A DNA stretch of 64,000 nucleotides from UBA1435 sp041663285 (lineage in GTDB: Bacteria; Patescibacteriota; Microgenomatia; UBA12405), in the NCBI GenBank assembly GCA_041663285.1, contig JBAZSP010000001.1, forward strand, positions 1 to 64,000, read 5' to 3'. This document shows positions 16,717 through 25,569 of this stretch, one piece after another. Within the stretch, counting starts at the first letter, position 1. Every line of letters starts with the position of its first letter. Position numbers and translations under genes: made by a program. The notes under the pieces were generated by a model, which saw only the letters and a list, made by a program, of their open reading frames with translations, was not told the DNA's origin and made no database searches.

Positions 16717-17445
16717 TCAGCCGGCAATCCAGGCTGTTGCCGCCACTGGCCCTCCGGTTGCCCCCTCGATTTTTATTAAGTTTGTTTGCAGGTAAAAATC
16801 GTTTCTTTTATCAGCCGGAATATCGCCCAAATGAACCAGCGACTCCACGATCATTTTATTCTTTAAAATTTGGTGAGCGGTATGCGTTCCAGGTGGATCA
16901 ACAGTAATCGAATCTATCCCAACTACCCGGATATTATCGAAACTATTAATATAGTCAGCTGCTTCTTTTTCCAAATAAGGTAGATTCTCCGGTACATGAG
17001 GCCGGTTAATCTCGATCAACTTGTCGTATCCCGTTCTGATTATTACCGCTTTCAATCTCTGCAGCATCAGCTCATATATTTGTAAGTGCTTTTTAGTGAC
17101 TCTGGCCAAATATGAAATTCCTCCAAACATTTTGGCCTCTTCGGCATCACTTAAGTCAATCATCCCCGCCTGGTTGAAAACATAATCCTTTCCCCAGCTC
17201 TCAACCCCTCGGCCGCTCATTTCCGGATTCTGATGGTTAGGTCCATCCGCATGTGGCTGAAAATTATGGTCGCCGGTTTGGTGAATATAGTGCTCCCATC
17301 CGGTCTTTTTAATTTCACTAAACACCGTCCGTTGAGGTTTCGGGTCTCCCGGATAAACTTCCACATTAAGCTTTAAAGGCTGACTAAGATCGATCAGAAC
17401 AAAATCCCTACCGGCCATACTTACCAAAGAAGTACTAGTTGGCAT
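16717..17445 (-). CDS. Cyclase/kynurenine-formamidase-like hydrolase
   Basis: The 242-residue protein matches the cyclase family (PF04199): DLSQPL near the start, PHADGPNH carrying the metal-binding H-x-D-x-P-x-H, a strand VIIRTGYDK, and VVGIDSITVDPPGTHTAHQILK with a further conserved His. The usual HxGTHxDxPxH has PHADGPNH here, so the preceding His/Gly-Thr part is altered. Members hydrolyse amides or dehydrate cyclic compounds, for example N-formylkynurenine. No tryptophan pathway genes are nearby, so the substrate is open. Confidence 0.8.
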   Translation of the reverse strand: MPTSTSLVSMAGRDFVLIDLSQPLKLNVEVYPGDPKPQRTVFSEIKKTGWEHYIHQTGDHNFQPHADGPNHQNPEMSGRGVESWGKDYVFNQAGMIDLSDAEEAKMFGGISYLARVTKKHLQIYELMLQRLKAVIIRTGYDKLIEINRPHVPENLPYLEKEAADYINSFDNIRVVGIDSITVDPPGTHTAHQILKNKMIVESLVHLGDIPADKRNDFYLQTNLIKIEGATGGPVAATAWIAG

Positions 17446-17520
17446 ATCGTGCTTTTAATCTATAATCTTTATTTTAGACTAAATAGTTATTACAATCTAT
17501 TGTAAGAATTATTACCAACT

Positions 17521-18744
17521 ATGTCAAAATTACACCCTATCTCTTCAGCCCCGGTTATAAAAGCAATTCCTCAAAGGAAAAGTATCCGGTCTGCCAAAGT
17601 TACCGGCTCCAAAACCATTGCCGTTTTTGGCAGCTCCAGTAGTCTGGTTAGCCGTTTGCTTTCCCCGGCTTTTAAAGAAATTAGTCATCTCTATCCCGAT
17701 GTTAACTTTTTACCGCTATCCCGGGATTCCGGCTCCAAAACGATTAATTCTTTTCCTCTTCCCACTATTTCCACCAAATGGGTCAATACCTCTGATTTCT
17801 TAAAACATCCTTCTGATTACCCTATTGACGGTGTAATTTTAGCCACTCCTACGTCAACCCATTATGAATTAGCCAGATTATTTCTTAACCGTCGCCTTCC
17901 GGTTTGGATTGAAAAGCCCATCAGTCTTCCTTGGCAAATTGACAGCATGGTTGAACTATTTTCTCAATCTCCCGATTTGTTTTTTGCGGCTGATTTTTTT
18001 ATGGACAGTCCCGTTTTTCTTTATTTTCTTAAACGGTTTGATTATTTTATGGCTCAAATTGGTTCACCTCAGAAGATTGAGGGTCGTCTGGTCGAAAATT
18101 GGCCTTTAGAGCCCGGCAGGGAATGGTTGCTCGATAAAAGCATTAATGGTGGAGGCCTGGGTATGGATGTTTTAGTCCACGTATTGGCTTTAGTCTATCA
18201 GGTAATTGCCCGTTTAAACCTGCCCACGGAGTTGTGCATCGAAAAATCCGAAAAATATAAATATTTCGAACCGGGTGACAAGCTGCCTCCGGGAACTGAA
18301 GAGACCTATATGTGGATCAAGGCCACTGCCGGCGGTCTGCCCATCATTATTGATGGTGGCAAGGGCACTGCCGATCATTACTACGGCATAAAAATCCACG
18401 GATCAAAAGGTTCGGTAGAAATATTTACCGGTACTGATGGCCGGGATACCTGTATGCCCTATATATGCCTTGACACTGGCAAAGCTCCTAAAAAATTCTG
18501 GTCCTTTCCCGGTGGAGGTGTTGGTTACAGTGGTTTGTTTAAGGAATTTTTGGATCTGGTTTACCATCAGCCTTCGGTTGACGCTCCGTATGCTCTCCCA
18601 GCTCGGGCCCAAACTTCCTTATTTACAGTAAAAACCCTAAGCCAAGCTTACCAGCTGGCTTCACCTACCTCACTTCTTTGCCCGCTTGGTGCCACTCCTC
18701 AAGTCCCCGAGCCAATCTTCCTTTCACCGTCATTACCCAACTAG
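17521..18744 (+). CDS. GFO/IDH/MocA-type oxidoreductase
   Basis: The 407-residue protein has a Rossmann start KTIAVFGSSSS at about 32, then GVILATPTSTHYELA and VWIEKPIS, the hallmark EKP motif of the Gfo/Idh/MocA family, which reduces or oxidises sugars using NAD(P). The C-terminal half has the alpha/beta substrate domain, with GGGLGMDVLVHVLAL near 210. The first GxGxxG loop is GSSSSL, an atypical dinucleotide motif. An extra basic stretch of about 30 residues precedes the fold, so the true start may be later. The stop overlaps the convergent gene's stop (CTAG, 18741-18744). Confidence 0.75.
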   Translation: MSKLHPISSAPVIKAIPQRKSIRSAKVTGSKTIAVFGSSSSLVSRLLSPAFKEISHLYPDVNFLPLSRDSGSKTINSFPLPTISTKWVNTSDFLKHPSDYPIDGVILATPTSTHYELARLFLNRRLPVWIEKPISLPWQIDSMVELFSQSPDLFFAADFFMDSPVFLYFLKRFDYFMAQIGSPQKIEGRLVENWPLEPGREWLLDKSINGGGLGMDVLVHVLALVYQVIARLNLPTELCIEKSEKYKYFEPGDKLPPGTEETYMWIKATAGGLPIIIDGGKGTADHYYGIKIHGSKGSVEIFTGTDGRDTCMPYICLDTGKAPKKFWSFPGGGVGYSGLFKEFLDLVYHQPSVDAPYALPARAQTSLFTVKTLSQAYQLASPTSLLCPLGATPQVPEPIFLSPSLPN

Positions 18745-21700
18745 GCGGATTGAACTTTTTTTCTGGTCAGTAGTTTTACTAAGTAAATTACTGACACCAT
18801 CCCCAGTGCCCCGCTGCTTACAAAAATTATCAGTGCCACCGGTTGAAAATTAGAGCCGGAATTATTTCCTCCACTTCTGCCGGCATCCATTTCCGTCGAA
18901 AACTCTTTAAGCCCAATGTTTGGCATTCCCGACGTATTCATCCCGCCATCAAGCGACCTAAAAATTTCAAACTGCGGCCTGATCACATCAATATCTTCCA
19001 TTGGTGGGGATATGGTGGTTTCGTCAACATCATATCTATTGTCCAAAAGGGAATTGTTTTTTAAGTTCTCTAATTGGTTTTCATTCACCAACGCAATCAG
19101 CGAAGAGTAGGGGAATATTACCTGATTCTTTTCAGCGTAGGCATGGTATGTGTCAATAATTTCCGGCTCGTTAAAATCAACCGTCCGGTTCCAAATATAA
19201 GTCAATGACGACATTAGCTCTGCCCTGGCCGCCATACTTCCCAAAAAATTATCCTCTTTTGCCCCCCAGTTTCCCATTGTTTCGCCTATCCCGATTGACT
19301 CTGGTCGGTATAGATGCCAAAAATCGCCGATAATTAGATCCTGTTCATTTGCCCCATCAGAACGGTTGATTACGTTGTCAATAATCCTATTGTTAATAGC
19401 ATCTTCAATGCTATCGACGACCCCACCACCATTTTCCGCCAACCATTTAGTAACATTTTGATTATAGGATGGGATATTATCTGGATGCCAGACATATGTT
19501 CTGTCTACTGCATACCCGGATCCCTCGGTTTTTGTATTTATTGTTTTGTCGCTGGCGATTACAATTCCAACGTCAAATCTTTCAAGATTCTTGGATCCAC
19601 GGACAGACTTTATCATGTCTCCTTTCCCAAAATATATTAAACTGTCTAAAACTTGATCAATGTTGCCGCTGTCCACAACCGTTTCTTCGCTCAACCTGTC
19701 GTTAAATTTGACCAATTTTATCGAATTACCATTTATGGTTAATTCAGGATGCTTTTTTACAAACTTTTTTATCTGCTGTATTTTTGGATTGTTCTTATTG
19801 TCCATGGACACATCATAAAAAAATACGATATTCGGCCAACCCCATGCCTCGGTTTCTGCCATCAGCAGTTTTGGTTCAGTTTCGGAGTTACATAGAAATT
19901 CTTGGTCAATCTTATAATCTGTTCCATATGGTATTAATTCAGCCTTTTTCCCGCTTTCGTCAGCCAGCGTAATTTTTTTATTCAGGTTACATAATTTTTC
20001 TCCCAAACCAGCTACTTCAACGTATTGATCGCTCCATTTTAAGGTACTCTTACCATTCTCCGTTGACAGGCTAATTTTTACTTTACTAACATCCAGGTTT
20101 GTCAGTTTCGAGTATACGGGCAAGGCATAACCCGCCGCCCGCCCGGAAACTACATAACTAAATTTTACTTTCTGGTGCTTTCCACCGAGAGTGACAACAT
20201 CGGTTGATGCCGGAACTGGGAATACCCTTAATCGGTATTGTCTCGGCCCCACCTGTTCCAGAAGCGCCGGGTCACGACTTTTATCAACCTCTCTCTGATA
20301 GGTTTTGGTCGCCGCCCCGCTTGGAGCGATTATCCCCTCAAACTCCAAATTTGGCCCTAACTTTAATTCATTTATGGCCGCTTCGTTAGGTAGTGAAAAT
20401 TCATAAATCACTTCTTCTGATCTCGATGAATTGCTGGTAAATTCATCGGTAATTTCAACTTTGGCAACTACTCCGTCGTGTTCAGTAGTCAGGTTTATTA
20501 ACCGGTTATCTAAATTAATCCGGCTTGGGATTCTGGCTATCGTCTGTTTCTTTAGAATATCTTGTGATATCTTAGCGTCATCGGTGCTGCTACTATAGTA
20601 ATGGCTCCCGAATATGCTGTAATAATTTACTGTTAAGTCGTTAATGCTACTTCTGCTTTGACGCAAAACAAAAGGGTAGGCTGCCATCTTAAACCAGGAT
20701 TGAATACGCTCACTCGCCCTCTCGCTTGTCCCTACATTCTTATAAGCTTGGGCTAAAAAATTATCGTCATTTGTCAGCGGGTAACTTTCCAGCAAATCAA
20801 GATATTCATCAATGGATTTTTTAACCAATTCCTGATTTTTACCCAGCTCTCTGGCGACTATCTCCTTTTCTTCAAATGTGTATGCTCTCCCAAAACTTTC
20901 TAACTTCCTTATTACATACCCTTGCCTTGGTTGGTACGAAAGGAATTCCATTATCGTAATCGCCGTTACTGTCGTGACAATCAAAAAAGCATCCATTCTT
21001 ACCCGCCCCCATTTAGCAATCGCCTGATGCACCAATCGATACCAATTTTTAGCCAAAATCGCCGTTACTATATAAGGTGTTGAAATTATCACTGCTCCAA
21101 TAAGAGTTGGCACCAATCTAGTCAATAAAATTGCTAGGGTACTGCCTATACTCACTTCACCGTAATATCGTCCACTAATAAGTTCCAGTAAATATTTAAT
21201 CCAGCCCATTCCGATAGCCGGAACAAAAAAAGACCAAAGTAGTGTCATGTACCCTGTAATAAATAGGAACATCTCATTAATTAGCAATTTTCCGGCTAAA
21301 AGCTTCTCGTCCGAACTATTTTCTGTTTCCAGATACAATACAAACGGTAGCGCCATTACTGCCAAAGCCGGAGGCCACATGGCTGGTATAGTCCTTACCG
21401 CCATCTCGGATATTGTTAGGGATATCAGCACCGTCGGTATCTCAAATATAAAAAACAATTTTCCCAATTCTGTATTTTTTCTTTTCACCGCCCAAAATAC
21501 CGCCAAAATAGGAGCTAAAAACATCACCCCCAGTGCAAGCTGTCTTACCGTGTCAATTTCTTTTAGCTCACCCAACAATCCCGTCGCCGAATCGGGTATG
21601 TCGCCCAATGTTAATAAAAATAATATTAAAAGTATCCCAAAAAATAGGTTATAACCCCAAAAAATAAATTTCATAATCAATTCTCCGCTAAGCTTCGGTC

Positions 21701-21998
21701 TAGCAGTATTTTTATTAACCGCTTCACTTACTTCCATATTGTCCAGGAGTATTTCAACGGCTATTTGTTGGATCCTCTCCTCAAATCCTTTTGGGGTCAC
21801 GTCCTTTTTGCCGGCCATCAGCCTGATTATCCCGCTGGCGCTATCAATACTGACTAGGGCGGTTTTTTCCGACTTGGGGTAATTTCGAAAATAATCAACC
21901 AATATTTGGGCCGAGATCGTTTTTGCCAGCCTTGGCCACCCGGTATCGCTTTTTGTCGCCAACTCTATCAGCTTAACCAGTTCTTCTCTTTTATTCAT
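18741..21998 (-). CDS. Large membrane protein with VIT-like and vWA-like regions
   Basis: The 1085-residue protein has a cytosolic N-terminus (about 1-105), about seven membrane segments (about 110-340), a long extracytoplasmic region and a C-terminal membrane helix (about 1055-1077) followed by a basic tail. In the middle, the stretch with ELKLGPNLEFEGIIAPSG, KTYQREVDKSRDPALLEQVG and QYRLRVFPVP fits a VIT (inter-alpha-trypsin) domain. It is followed near 720 by NIVFFYDVSMDN, resembling a vWA strand with a partial MIDAS (DxSxD). The same order is known from PEP-CTERM-associated integral membrane proteins (TIGR02921-like), but no exosortase is in the window. Function unknown. TAAAAT ends 5 nt before the ATG. 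Confidence 0.65.
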   Translation of the reverse strand: MNKREELVKLIELATKSDTGWPRLAKTISAQILVDYFRNYPKSEKTALVSIDSASGIIRLMAGKKDVTPKGFEERIQQIAVEILLDNMEVSEAVNKNTARPKLSGELIMKFIFWGYNLFFGILLILFLLTLGDIPDSATGLLGELKEIDTVRQLALGVMFLAPILAVFWAVKRKNTELGKLFFIFEIPTVLISLTISEMAVRTIPAMWPPALAVMALPFVLYLETENSSDEKLLAGKLLINEMFLFITGYMTLLWSFFVPAIGMGWIKYLLELISGRYYGEVSIGSTLAILLTRLVPTLIGAVIISTPYIVTAILAKNWYRLVHQAIAKWGRVRMDAFLIVTTVTAITIMEFLSYQPRQGYVIRKLESFGRAYTFEEKEIVARELGKNQELVKKSIDEYLDLLESYPLTNDDNFLAQAYKNVGTSERASERIQSWFKMAAYPFVLRQSRSSINDLTVNYYSIFGSHYYSSSTDDAKISQDILKKQTIARIPSRINLDNRLINLTTEHDGVVAKVEITDEFTSNSSRSEEVIYEFSLPNEAAINELKLGPNLEFEGIIAPSGAATKTYQREVDKSRDPALLEQVGPRQYRLRVFPVPASTDVVTLGGKHQKVKFSYVVSGRAAGYALPVYSKLTNLDVSKVKISLSTENGKSTLKWSDQYVEVAGLGEKLCNLNKKITLADESGKKAELIPYGTDYKIDQEFLCNSETEPKLLMAETEAWGWPNIVFFYDVSMDNKNNPKIQQIKKFVKKHPELTINGNSIKLVKFNDRLSEETVVDSGNIDQVLDSLIYFGKGDMIKSVRGSKNLERFDVGIVIASDKTINTKTEGSGYAVDRTYVWHPDNIPSYNQNVTKWLAENGGGVVDSIEDAINNRIIDNVINRSDGANEQDLIIGDFWHLYRPESIGIGETMGNWGAKEDNFLGSMAARAELMSSLTYIWNRTVDFNEPEIIDTYHAYAEKNQVIFPYSSLIALVNENQLENLKNNSLLDNRYDVDETTISPPMEDIDVIRPQFEIFRSLDGGMNTSGMPNIGLKEFSTEMDAGRSGGNNSGSNFQPVALIIFVSSGALGMVSVIYLVKLLTRKKVQSA

Positions 21999-22115
21999 AG
22001 CTCATTTTACCCGTCAAACATCAGTTAATCAACATTCCTTGAAAGGATATTAATTTGTTATATTTACAATAAAGATAATCGGCGTCAATTATTAGTTCGC
22101 CCATACTTAAATAAT

Positions 22116-22994
22116 ATGATTTGTCCCAAATGCGGCAAGGATCTCTTGGATAAAGCGAAATTTTGTAAATATTGCGGCCACTCTCTGATGGCTGGAACTC
22201 CACCTGTGCCGCCTCAAGGTCCTTCGCCCCAACAGCCATTAGCCTCAATCTCTTCAGAGATTACCAATACTTCCGGCCAGGGCGAAACAGCCATTGTCCC
22301 TCCGGAATTAAGCGGTTGGAATTGGGCTGCTCTGCTGTGGACTTGGATATGGGCCATCAGTCACCGGGTCTGGATCGGCCTGATTTGTATTATTCCAATT
22401 CCAATTGTCAGTCTGGTTATGCAAGTAATTCTTGGAATAAACGGCAATAAATGGGCTTGGCAAAACAAAAAATGGCAGAGTGTCGACGATTTTAAAAAAT
22501 CCCAGCGTAAATGGGTAAAAGCTTATTTTATTCTGCTCCTCCTGCTTCTTGCCTTTAGTCTAGGTATAACCTTTTTGCTTGTCGCTATTAACCCCGGGGG
22601 CAAACTAAACGAATCCAAAGATGCTAAAACAATAAACGACATCACTACCATTAAGGCGGTTGTCAACCAGAGTTATATTTCTCAAACTGCCTATCCCTGG
22701 GAGCAATCCGGTTCCGGCGGCGAAACTTATTTTACCGCTGATTTGGCCAAGGAAAGCTGGCTAAACGGCCTGATTGCCACTGGTGATCTTTCCTCCTCTA
22801 CTGCAGCTGGCTTTTTGGAGGACCCGCCCCTGGCCTTGGTAAGTCGCTTTGGACAGCCGGATTTTGTCATCTGTTTTCAGCCACAGTCAAAAACCTATCA
22901 GCTCCGGGCATCCGACAGCTGCCAAAACTTTGTCAGCGCCACCAGACCTTATTTGGATCCCTGTCAGGCCGGCAAAAGTTATTACTGTTACTAA
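22116..22994 (+). CDS. Zinc-ribbon membrane protein
   Basis: The 292-residue protein begins with a zinc ribbon, CPKCGKDLLDKAKFCKYCG (4-22), then a Pro/Gln-rich linker. Two or three membrane segments follow (about 70-125 and 135-160), containing the Trp-rich stretch NWAALLWTWIWAISHRVW. The C-terminal 120 residues lie outside and contain paired Cys. This arrangement is common in small-genome bacteria but has no assigned role. It begins on the plus strand 117 bp from the start of the divergent VIT protein. The lactate permease follows 3 nt after its stop and is probably cotranscribed. Confidence 0.7.
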   Translation: MICPKCGKDLLDKAKFCKYCGHSLMAGTPPVPPQGPSPQQPLASISSEITNTSGQGETAIVPPELSGWNWAALLWTWIWAISHRVWIGLICIIPIPIVSLVMQVILGINGNKWAWQNKKWQSVDDFKKSQRKWVKAYFILLLLLLAFSLGITFLLVAINPGGKLNESKDAKTINDITTIKAVVNQSYISQTAYPWEQSGSGGETYFTADLAKESWLNGLIATGDLSSSTAAGFLEDPPLALVSRFGQPDFVICFQPQSKTYQLRASDSCQNFVSATRPYLDPCQAGKSYYCY

Positions 22995-22997
22995 GGG

Positions 22998-24503
22998 ATG
23001 CCCTTGGTCTATTTTTTACTCTCCCTATCTCCCTTTCTGTTGTTTTTGCTACTGCTTCTTGGTTACCGTAGCCCTTTAACCCGGGCTTCATTGACTACCC
23101 TACTTTACTCAACTGTTTTAAAGCTGGTTGTCTGGCAAATATATCCTTCGACTTTCTTCACTGCCCTCCAAAAAGGATTTTTTGTCGCTTTGGACATCCT
23201 GATCATCATTGCCGGGGCTATCTTTTTTATGAAAGTATTGGATTATTTTCAGGTGCTTCAGCGGATTGGATTACATCTTGAATCAATTTCTGCCGATTAC
23301 CGGGTTCAGGTTATTCTTCTGGCCTGGTTTTTTCAGGCATTTCTCGAAGGCACTGCCGGCTTTGGTACTCCCGCCGCGGTGGTTGGTCCCCTTTTAGTAG
23401 GCCTTGGCCTTTCTCCCCTAAACGCCGCTGTTATCGCTCTATTGGGCAATAGCACTGCCGGAGTTTTTGGTGCCGCCGGCACTCCCATCCGGATTGGCTT
23501 CGCCGGTCTGGACATTTTTTTAGTCGATAAATACGCCGCTTTTTTAAACTATATCGGGTTGATAGTTCCCATTTTTATACTATGGAAGCTGGTATCGCCT
23601 TATCCGAACCGTCAGCAGCAGTTTAAAGAAGCCCTGCCTTTTGCCTTTTGGTCGGGGTTGGTGTTTGTGGTTTCTTCCTTTATTACCGTTTTCTTGGGCC
23701 AGGAATTCCCCTCAATCATTGGATCTCTTTTGGCCTTGCTGATAATTATTGTATCCATCAGGCTTAAAATTTTTACTCCACCCGTAATTCGCCTGTCTTC
23801 CCGAAAGCATCTTACCCGCTCTTCCGGCTCCGTTATGGCCGACATTTTTCCCTACCTTGGCCTGATAACTCTGTTGCTTTTAGGTAAGTTGCTATTGCGG
23901 GATTCTGGCCTGACCTTGGCTTGGGGAGTTTTTAATCACCGTTTCTCCTTTTTTAACCCCGGCTTTGCCTTTCTGTTGGCTGGTCTGGTTTATGCTGTTA
24001 TTTATCTCAAAAATTCCGCCCAAATTCTTAAACTATTTACCGCCTCCGTCCGCCAGTCCCTCTCACCCTTTTTAGTCATCGCTTCCATGTCGGTGGTTAC
24101 CCAGCTCATGATTAATTCAGCCCAAAATTATTCCGGTCTCATGTCGTCTTTAAGCTATATCTCTTCCGGCCTAACCTCACCCCTTTTGCCGATTGTGGCG
24201 CCTTTTATAGGAGCCTTCGGTAGTTTTATTACCGGCAGTGTCACCCTTTCTAATCTAATGTTTGGTAGCCTGATTCATCAATCGTCTTTAGCCCAAAACA
24301 TCAGTCCGCCTCTAGTCTTGTCTCTTCAGATTATTGGCGCCGCCGCCGGCAACATGATTGCCCTGGCCGACATTCTCACTGCCGAAACCATCCTGGGCCT
24401 AAAAAATCAGGAACGCCATATCCTCAAAGCCGTCATTTTCCCCTGTTTTGTCTATCTTGCAATTACCGCCTTGGTCGGTTTTCTTTTAGTTACACTACTC
24501 TAA
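22998..24503 (+). CDS. L-lactate permease (LctP family)
   Basis: A 501-residue polytopic protein with about 12-14 membrane segments. The family signature is clear: FLEGTAGFGTPAAVVGPLL (about 114-132), ALLGNSTAGVFGAAGTPIRIG and the matching second-half motif FIGAFGSFITGSVTLSNLMFG. LctP proteins move lactate or glycolate with protons. In a fermentative cell it would fit export of lactate or uptake from a host or community. It ends 17 nt from the stop of the convergent retron reverse transcriptase. Slightly shorter than typical members (about 530-560 residues). Confidence 0.9.
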   Translation: MPLVYFLLSLSPFLLFLLLLLGYRSPLTRASLTTLLYSTVLKLVVWQIYPSTFFTALQKGFFVALDILIIIAGAIFFMKVLDYFQVLQRIGLHLESISADYRVQVILLAWFFQAFLEGTAGFGTPAAVVGPLLVGLGLSPLNAAVIALLGNSTAGVFGAAGTPIRIGFAGLDIFLVDKYAAFLNYIGLIVPIFILWKLVSPYPNRQQQFKEALPFAFWSGLVFVVSSFITVFLGQEFPSIIGSLLALLIIIVSIRLKIFTPPVIRLSSRKHLTRSSGSVMADIFPYLGLITLLLLGKLLLRDSGLTLAWGVFNHRFSFFNPGFAFLLAGLVYAVIYLKNSAQILKLFTASVRQSLSPFLVIASMSVVTQLMINSAQNYSGLMSSLSYISSGLTSPLLPIVAPFIGAFGSFITGSVTLSNLMFGSLIHQSSLAQNISPPLVLSLQIIGAAAGNMIALADILTAETILGLKNQERHILKAVIFPCFVYLAITALVGFLLVTLL

Positions 24504-24519
24504 ATATCGCCACATAGCC

Positions 24520-25395
24520 CTATCTTTGCTTGTCTACCATTTGCGCCAATGATTGGTAGCCCAACAATCGGTTGATTTTATTTTTGGCCAATTCACCATT
24601 ACGCTTCTGAAACTCCATCGCCCGGATTATTCTTCTTAACTTCCTGTCCAAGTTTACTTTCTTATTAACCACCAGCCCGGTTACGGTTTGTTTTTGATGT
24701 TGCCGTTGAATTCGAACTTTTTTCTTTTTTTGGATTTCAAAGCCTTCATCTTTTATAATCGCCGCGATTTTTTTTAATACCACCCTTTGCTTACGGCCGA
24801 AGACCTTAAAAGAAAAAGTCAGGTCGTCAGCATACCGGCTATAACTCCCTTCGTATTTTAAGGCCAATCTGGTCATTCTCTGGTCCATTTTGTAGTTAAC
24901 CAAGTTACTCAACGCCGGGCTAGTTGGGGCTCCCTGCGGTAGTCGGGCATTGCTGGTGCAGATGTTAGTCAAGATTCTAGCCACCGTTTTTCCCCAGCCA
25001 ATTTTCCTAAAATATTTTTTGATTTTGGTTTGATTTATGCTCGGAAAAAAGTCTTTCAAGTCCAGATTTATGACTACCGCCTTGCCGGTATGGTTTTTGG
25101 CATTGTCGACAATCGATTTCCGGTACCGAAATCCTAAACAGGCAGGATGGGGTTGCAAGTATCGTAAGAATTTTTGGTGTACCCCTCTCTGCAGTTTTTT
25201 CAGTTCACTGTCGGGAGCTTCGATTTGTCTATAACCCCGCTTGTTTCTTTTGGGTATTTCAAAGGTGGTGTATCCATACCTTTCTGGTTTGCCAAGTTCC
25301 CATTCTTTCAGGCTTTCAGTTGCCAAGCCCAACTGCTTGGCCAATTCTTCTGTCGTTTTACCCCCCTCGAAAAGTTTTGCGATCCAGTTGGTCAT
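24520..25395 (-). CDS. Retron-type reverse transcriptase
   Basis: The 291-residue enzyme has a short helical N-terminus (about 1-40), then TTFEIPKRNKRGYRQIEAP, the retron-specific NAxxH motif (NAKNH, 98-102), the first catalytic Asp in INLDLKDFFPSI (D112), LPQGAPTSPALSNL (152-165), the YADD box (188-191) and the VTG motif of retrons (238-240) in the thumb. There is no maturase, endonuclease or protease domain. It would reverse-transcribe part of the RNA coded immediately upstream (25404-25542), giving an RNA-DNA hybrid. The ATG is 8 nt after the end of that RNA's a2 repeat. No ribosome site is visible. Retrons act in anti-phage defence in other bacteria; no effector is fused here. Confidence 0.92.
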   Translation of the reverse strand: MTNWIAKLFEGGKTTEELAKQLGLATESLKEWELGKPERYGYTTFEIPKRNKRGYRQIEAPDSELKKLQRGVHQKFLRYLQPHPACLGFRYRKSIVDNAKNHTGKAVVINLDLKDFFPSINQTKIKKYFRKIGWGKTVARILTNICTSNARLPQGAPTSPALSNLVNYKMDQRMTRLALKYEGSYSRYADDLTFSFKVFGRKQRVVLKKIAAIIKDEGFEIQKKKKVRIQRQHQKQTVTGLVVNKKVNLDRKLRRIIRAMEFQKRNGELAKNKINRLLGYQSLAQMVDKQR

Positions 25396-25403
25396 AAAAA
25401 TGT

Positions 25404-25417
25404 TTTCAGGCGCTTTG
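25404..25417. repeat. Retron repeat a2
   Basis: On the plus strand TTTCAGGCGCTTTG, exactly the reverse complement of 25529-25542. In retrons a1 and a2 pair to bring the branching G next to the start of reverse transcription. Confidence 0.88.
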
Positions 25418-25420
25418 CCT

Positions 25421-25457
25421 AATCCTTGAAATAAATCGCAGATTTATTTCAAGGATT
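25421..25457. repeat. Retron msd hairpin arms
   Basis: A perfect 17-bp inverted repeat (25421-25437 and 25441-25457) with loop GCA. It is the longest perfect hairpin that I noticed in the window. It would form the double-stranded stem of the DNA part of the retron product. Confidence 0.85.
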
Positions 25458-25528
25458 AACCTAATTCAAGCACAGCACGTCAGTGCCCGGCCAACGATAA
25501 CATCGGCCTATACCAGTGAAGGTATCAC

Positions 25529-25542
25529 CAAAGCGCCTGAAA
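25529..25542. repeat. Retron repeat a1
   Basis: On the plus strand CAAAGCGCCTGAAA, exact reverse complement of a2 at 25404-25417. It lies about 16 nt after the -10 box of the retron transcript. Confidence 0.88.
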
Positions 25543-25557
25543 TTTAAATAGCTTCTG

Positions 25558-25563
25558 ATTATA
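25558..25563 (-). promoter_or_regulatory. -10 box of the retron transcript
   Basis: TATAAT on the minus strand (25563-25558) is 15 nt upstream of a1 and 7 nt after the stop of the preceding gene. Transcription would begin near 25550. The -35 region is weak. The placement between the upstream gene and a1 suggests that the retron has its own promoter. Confidence 0.6.
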
Positions 25564-25569
25564 CAACTC

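Larger units (their letters stand above)
25404..25542 (-). ncRNA. Retron msr-msd non-coding RNA
   Basis: Read on the minus strand, 139 nt run from repeat a1 (25542-25529) to its perfect reverse complement a2 (25417-25404), 14 bp. Between them are three small hairpins expected for the msr: ATACC-ttcact-GGTAT, an 8-bp stem GGCCGATG-TTAT-CGTTGGCC (two G-U pairs) and GCAC-tgac-GTGC. Then comes a 17-bp perfect stem with a 3-nt loop (25457-25441 with 25437-25421), the probable msd. The branching G is not certain; G at 25528 or 25526 just after a1 are candidates. The order a1-msr-msd-a2-RT is the classic retron layout. Confidence 0.88.

Noticed and set aside
24520..25395. Reverse transcriptase as a group II intron maturase or diversity-generating retroelement
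   Set aside because: No maturase or endonuclease domain, no intron RNA, no variable/template repeat pair, and the NAxxH and VTG motifs plus the a1/a2 RNA fit a retron instead.
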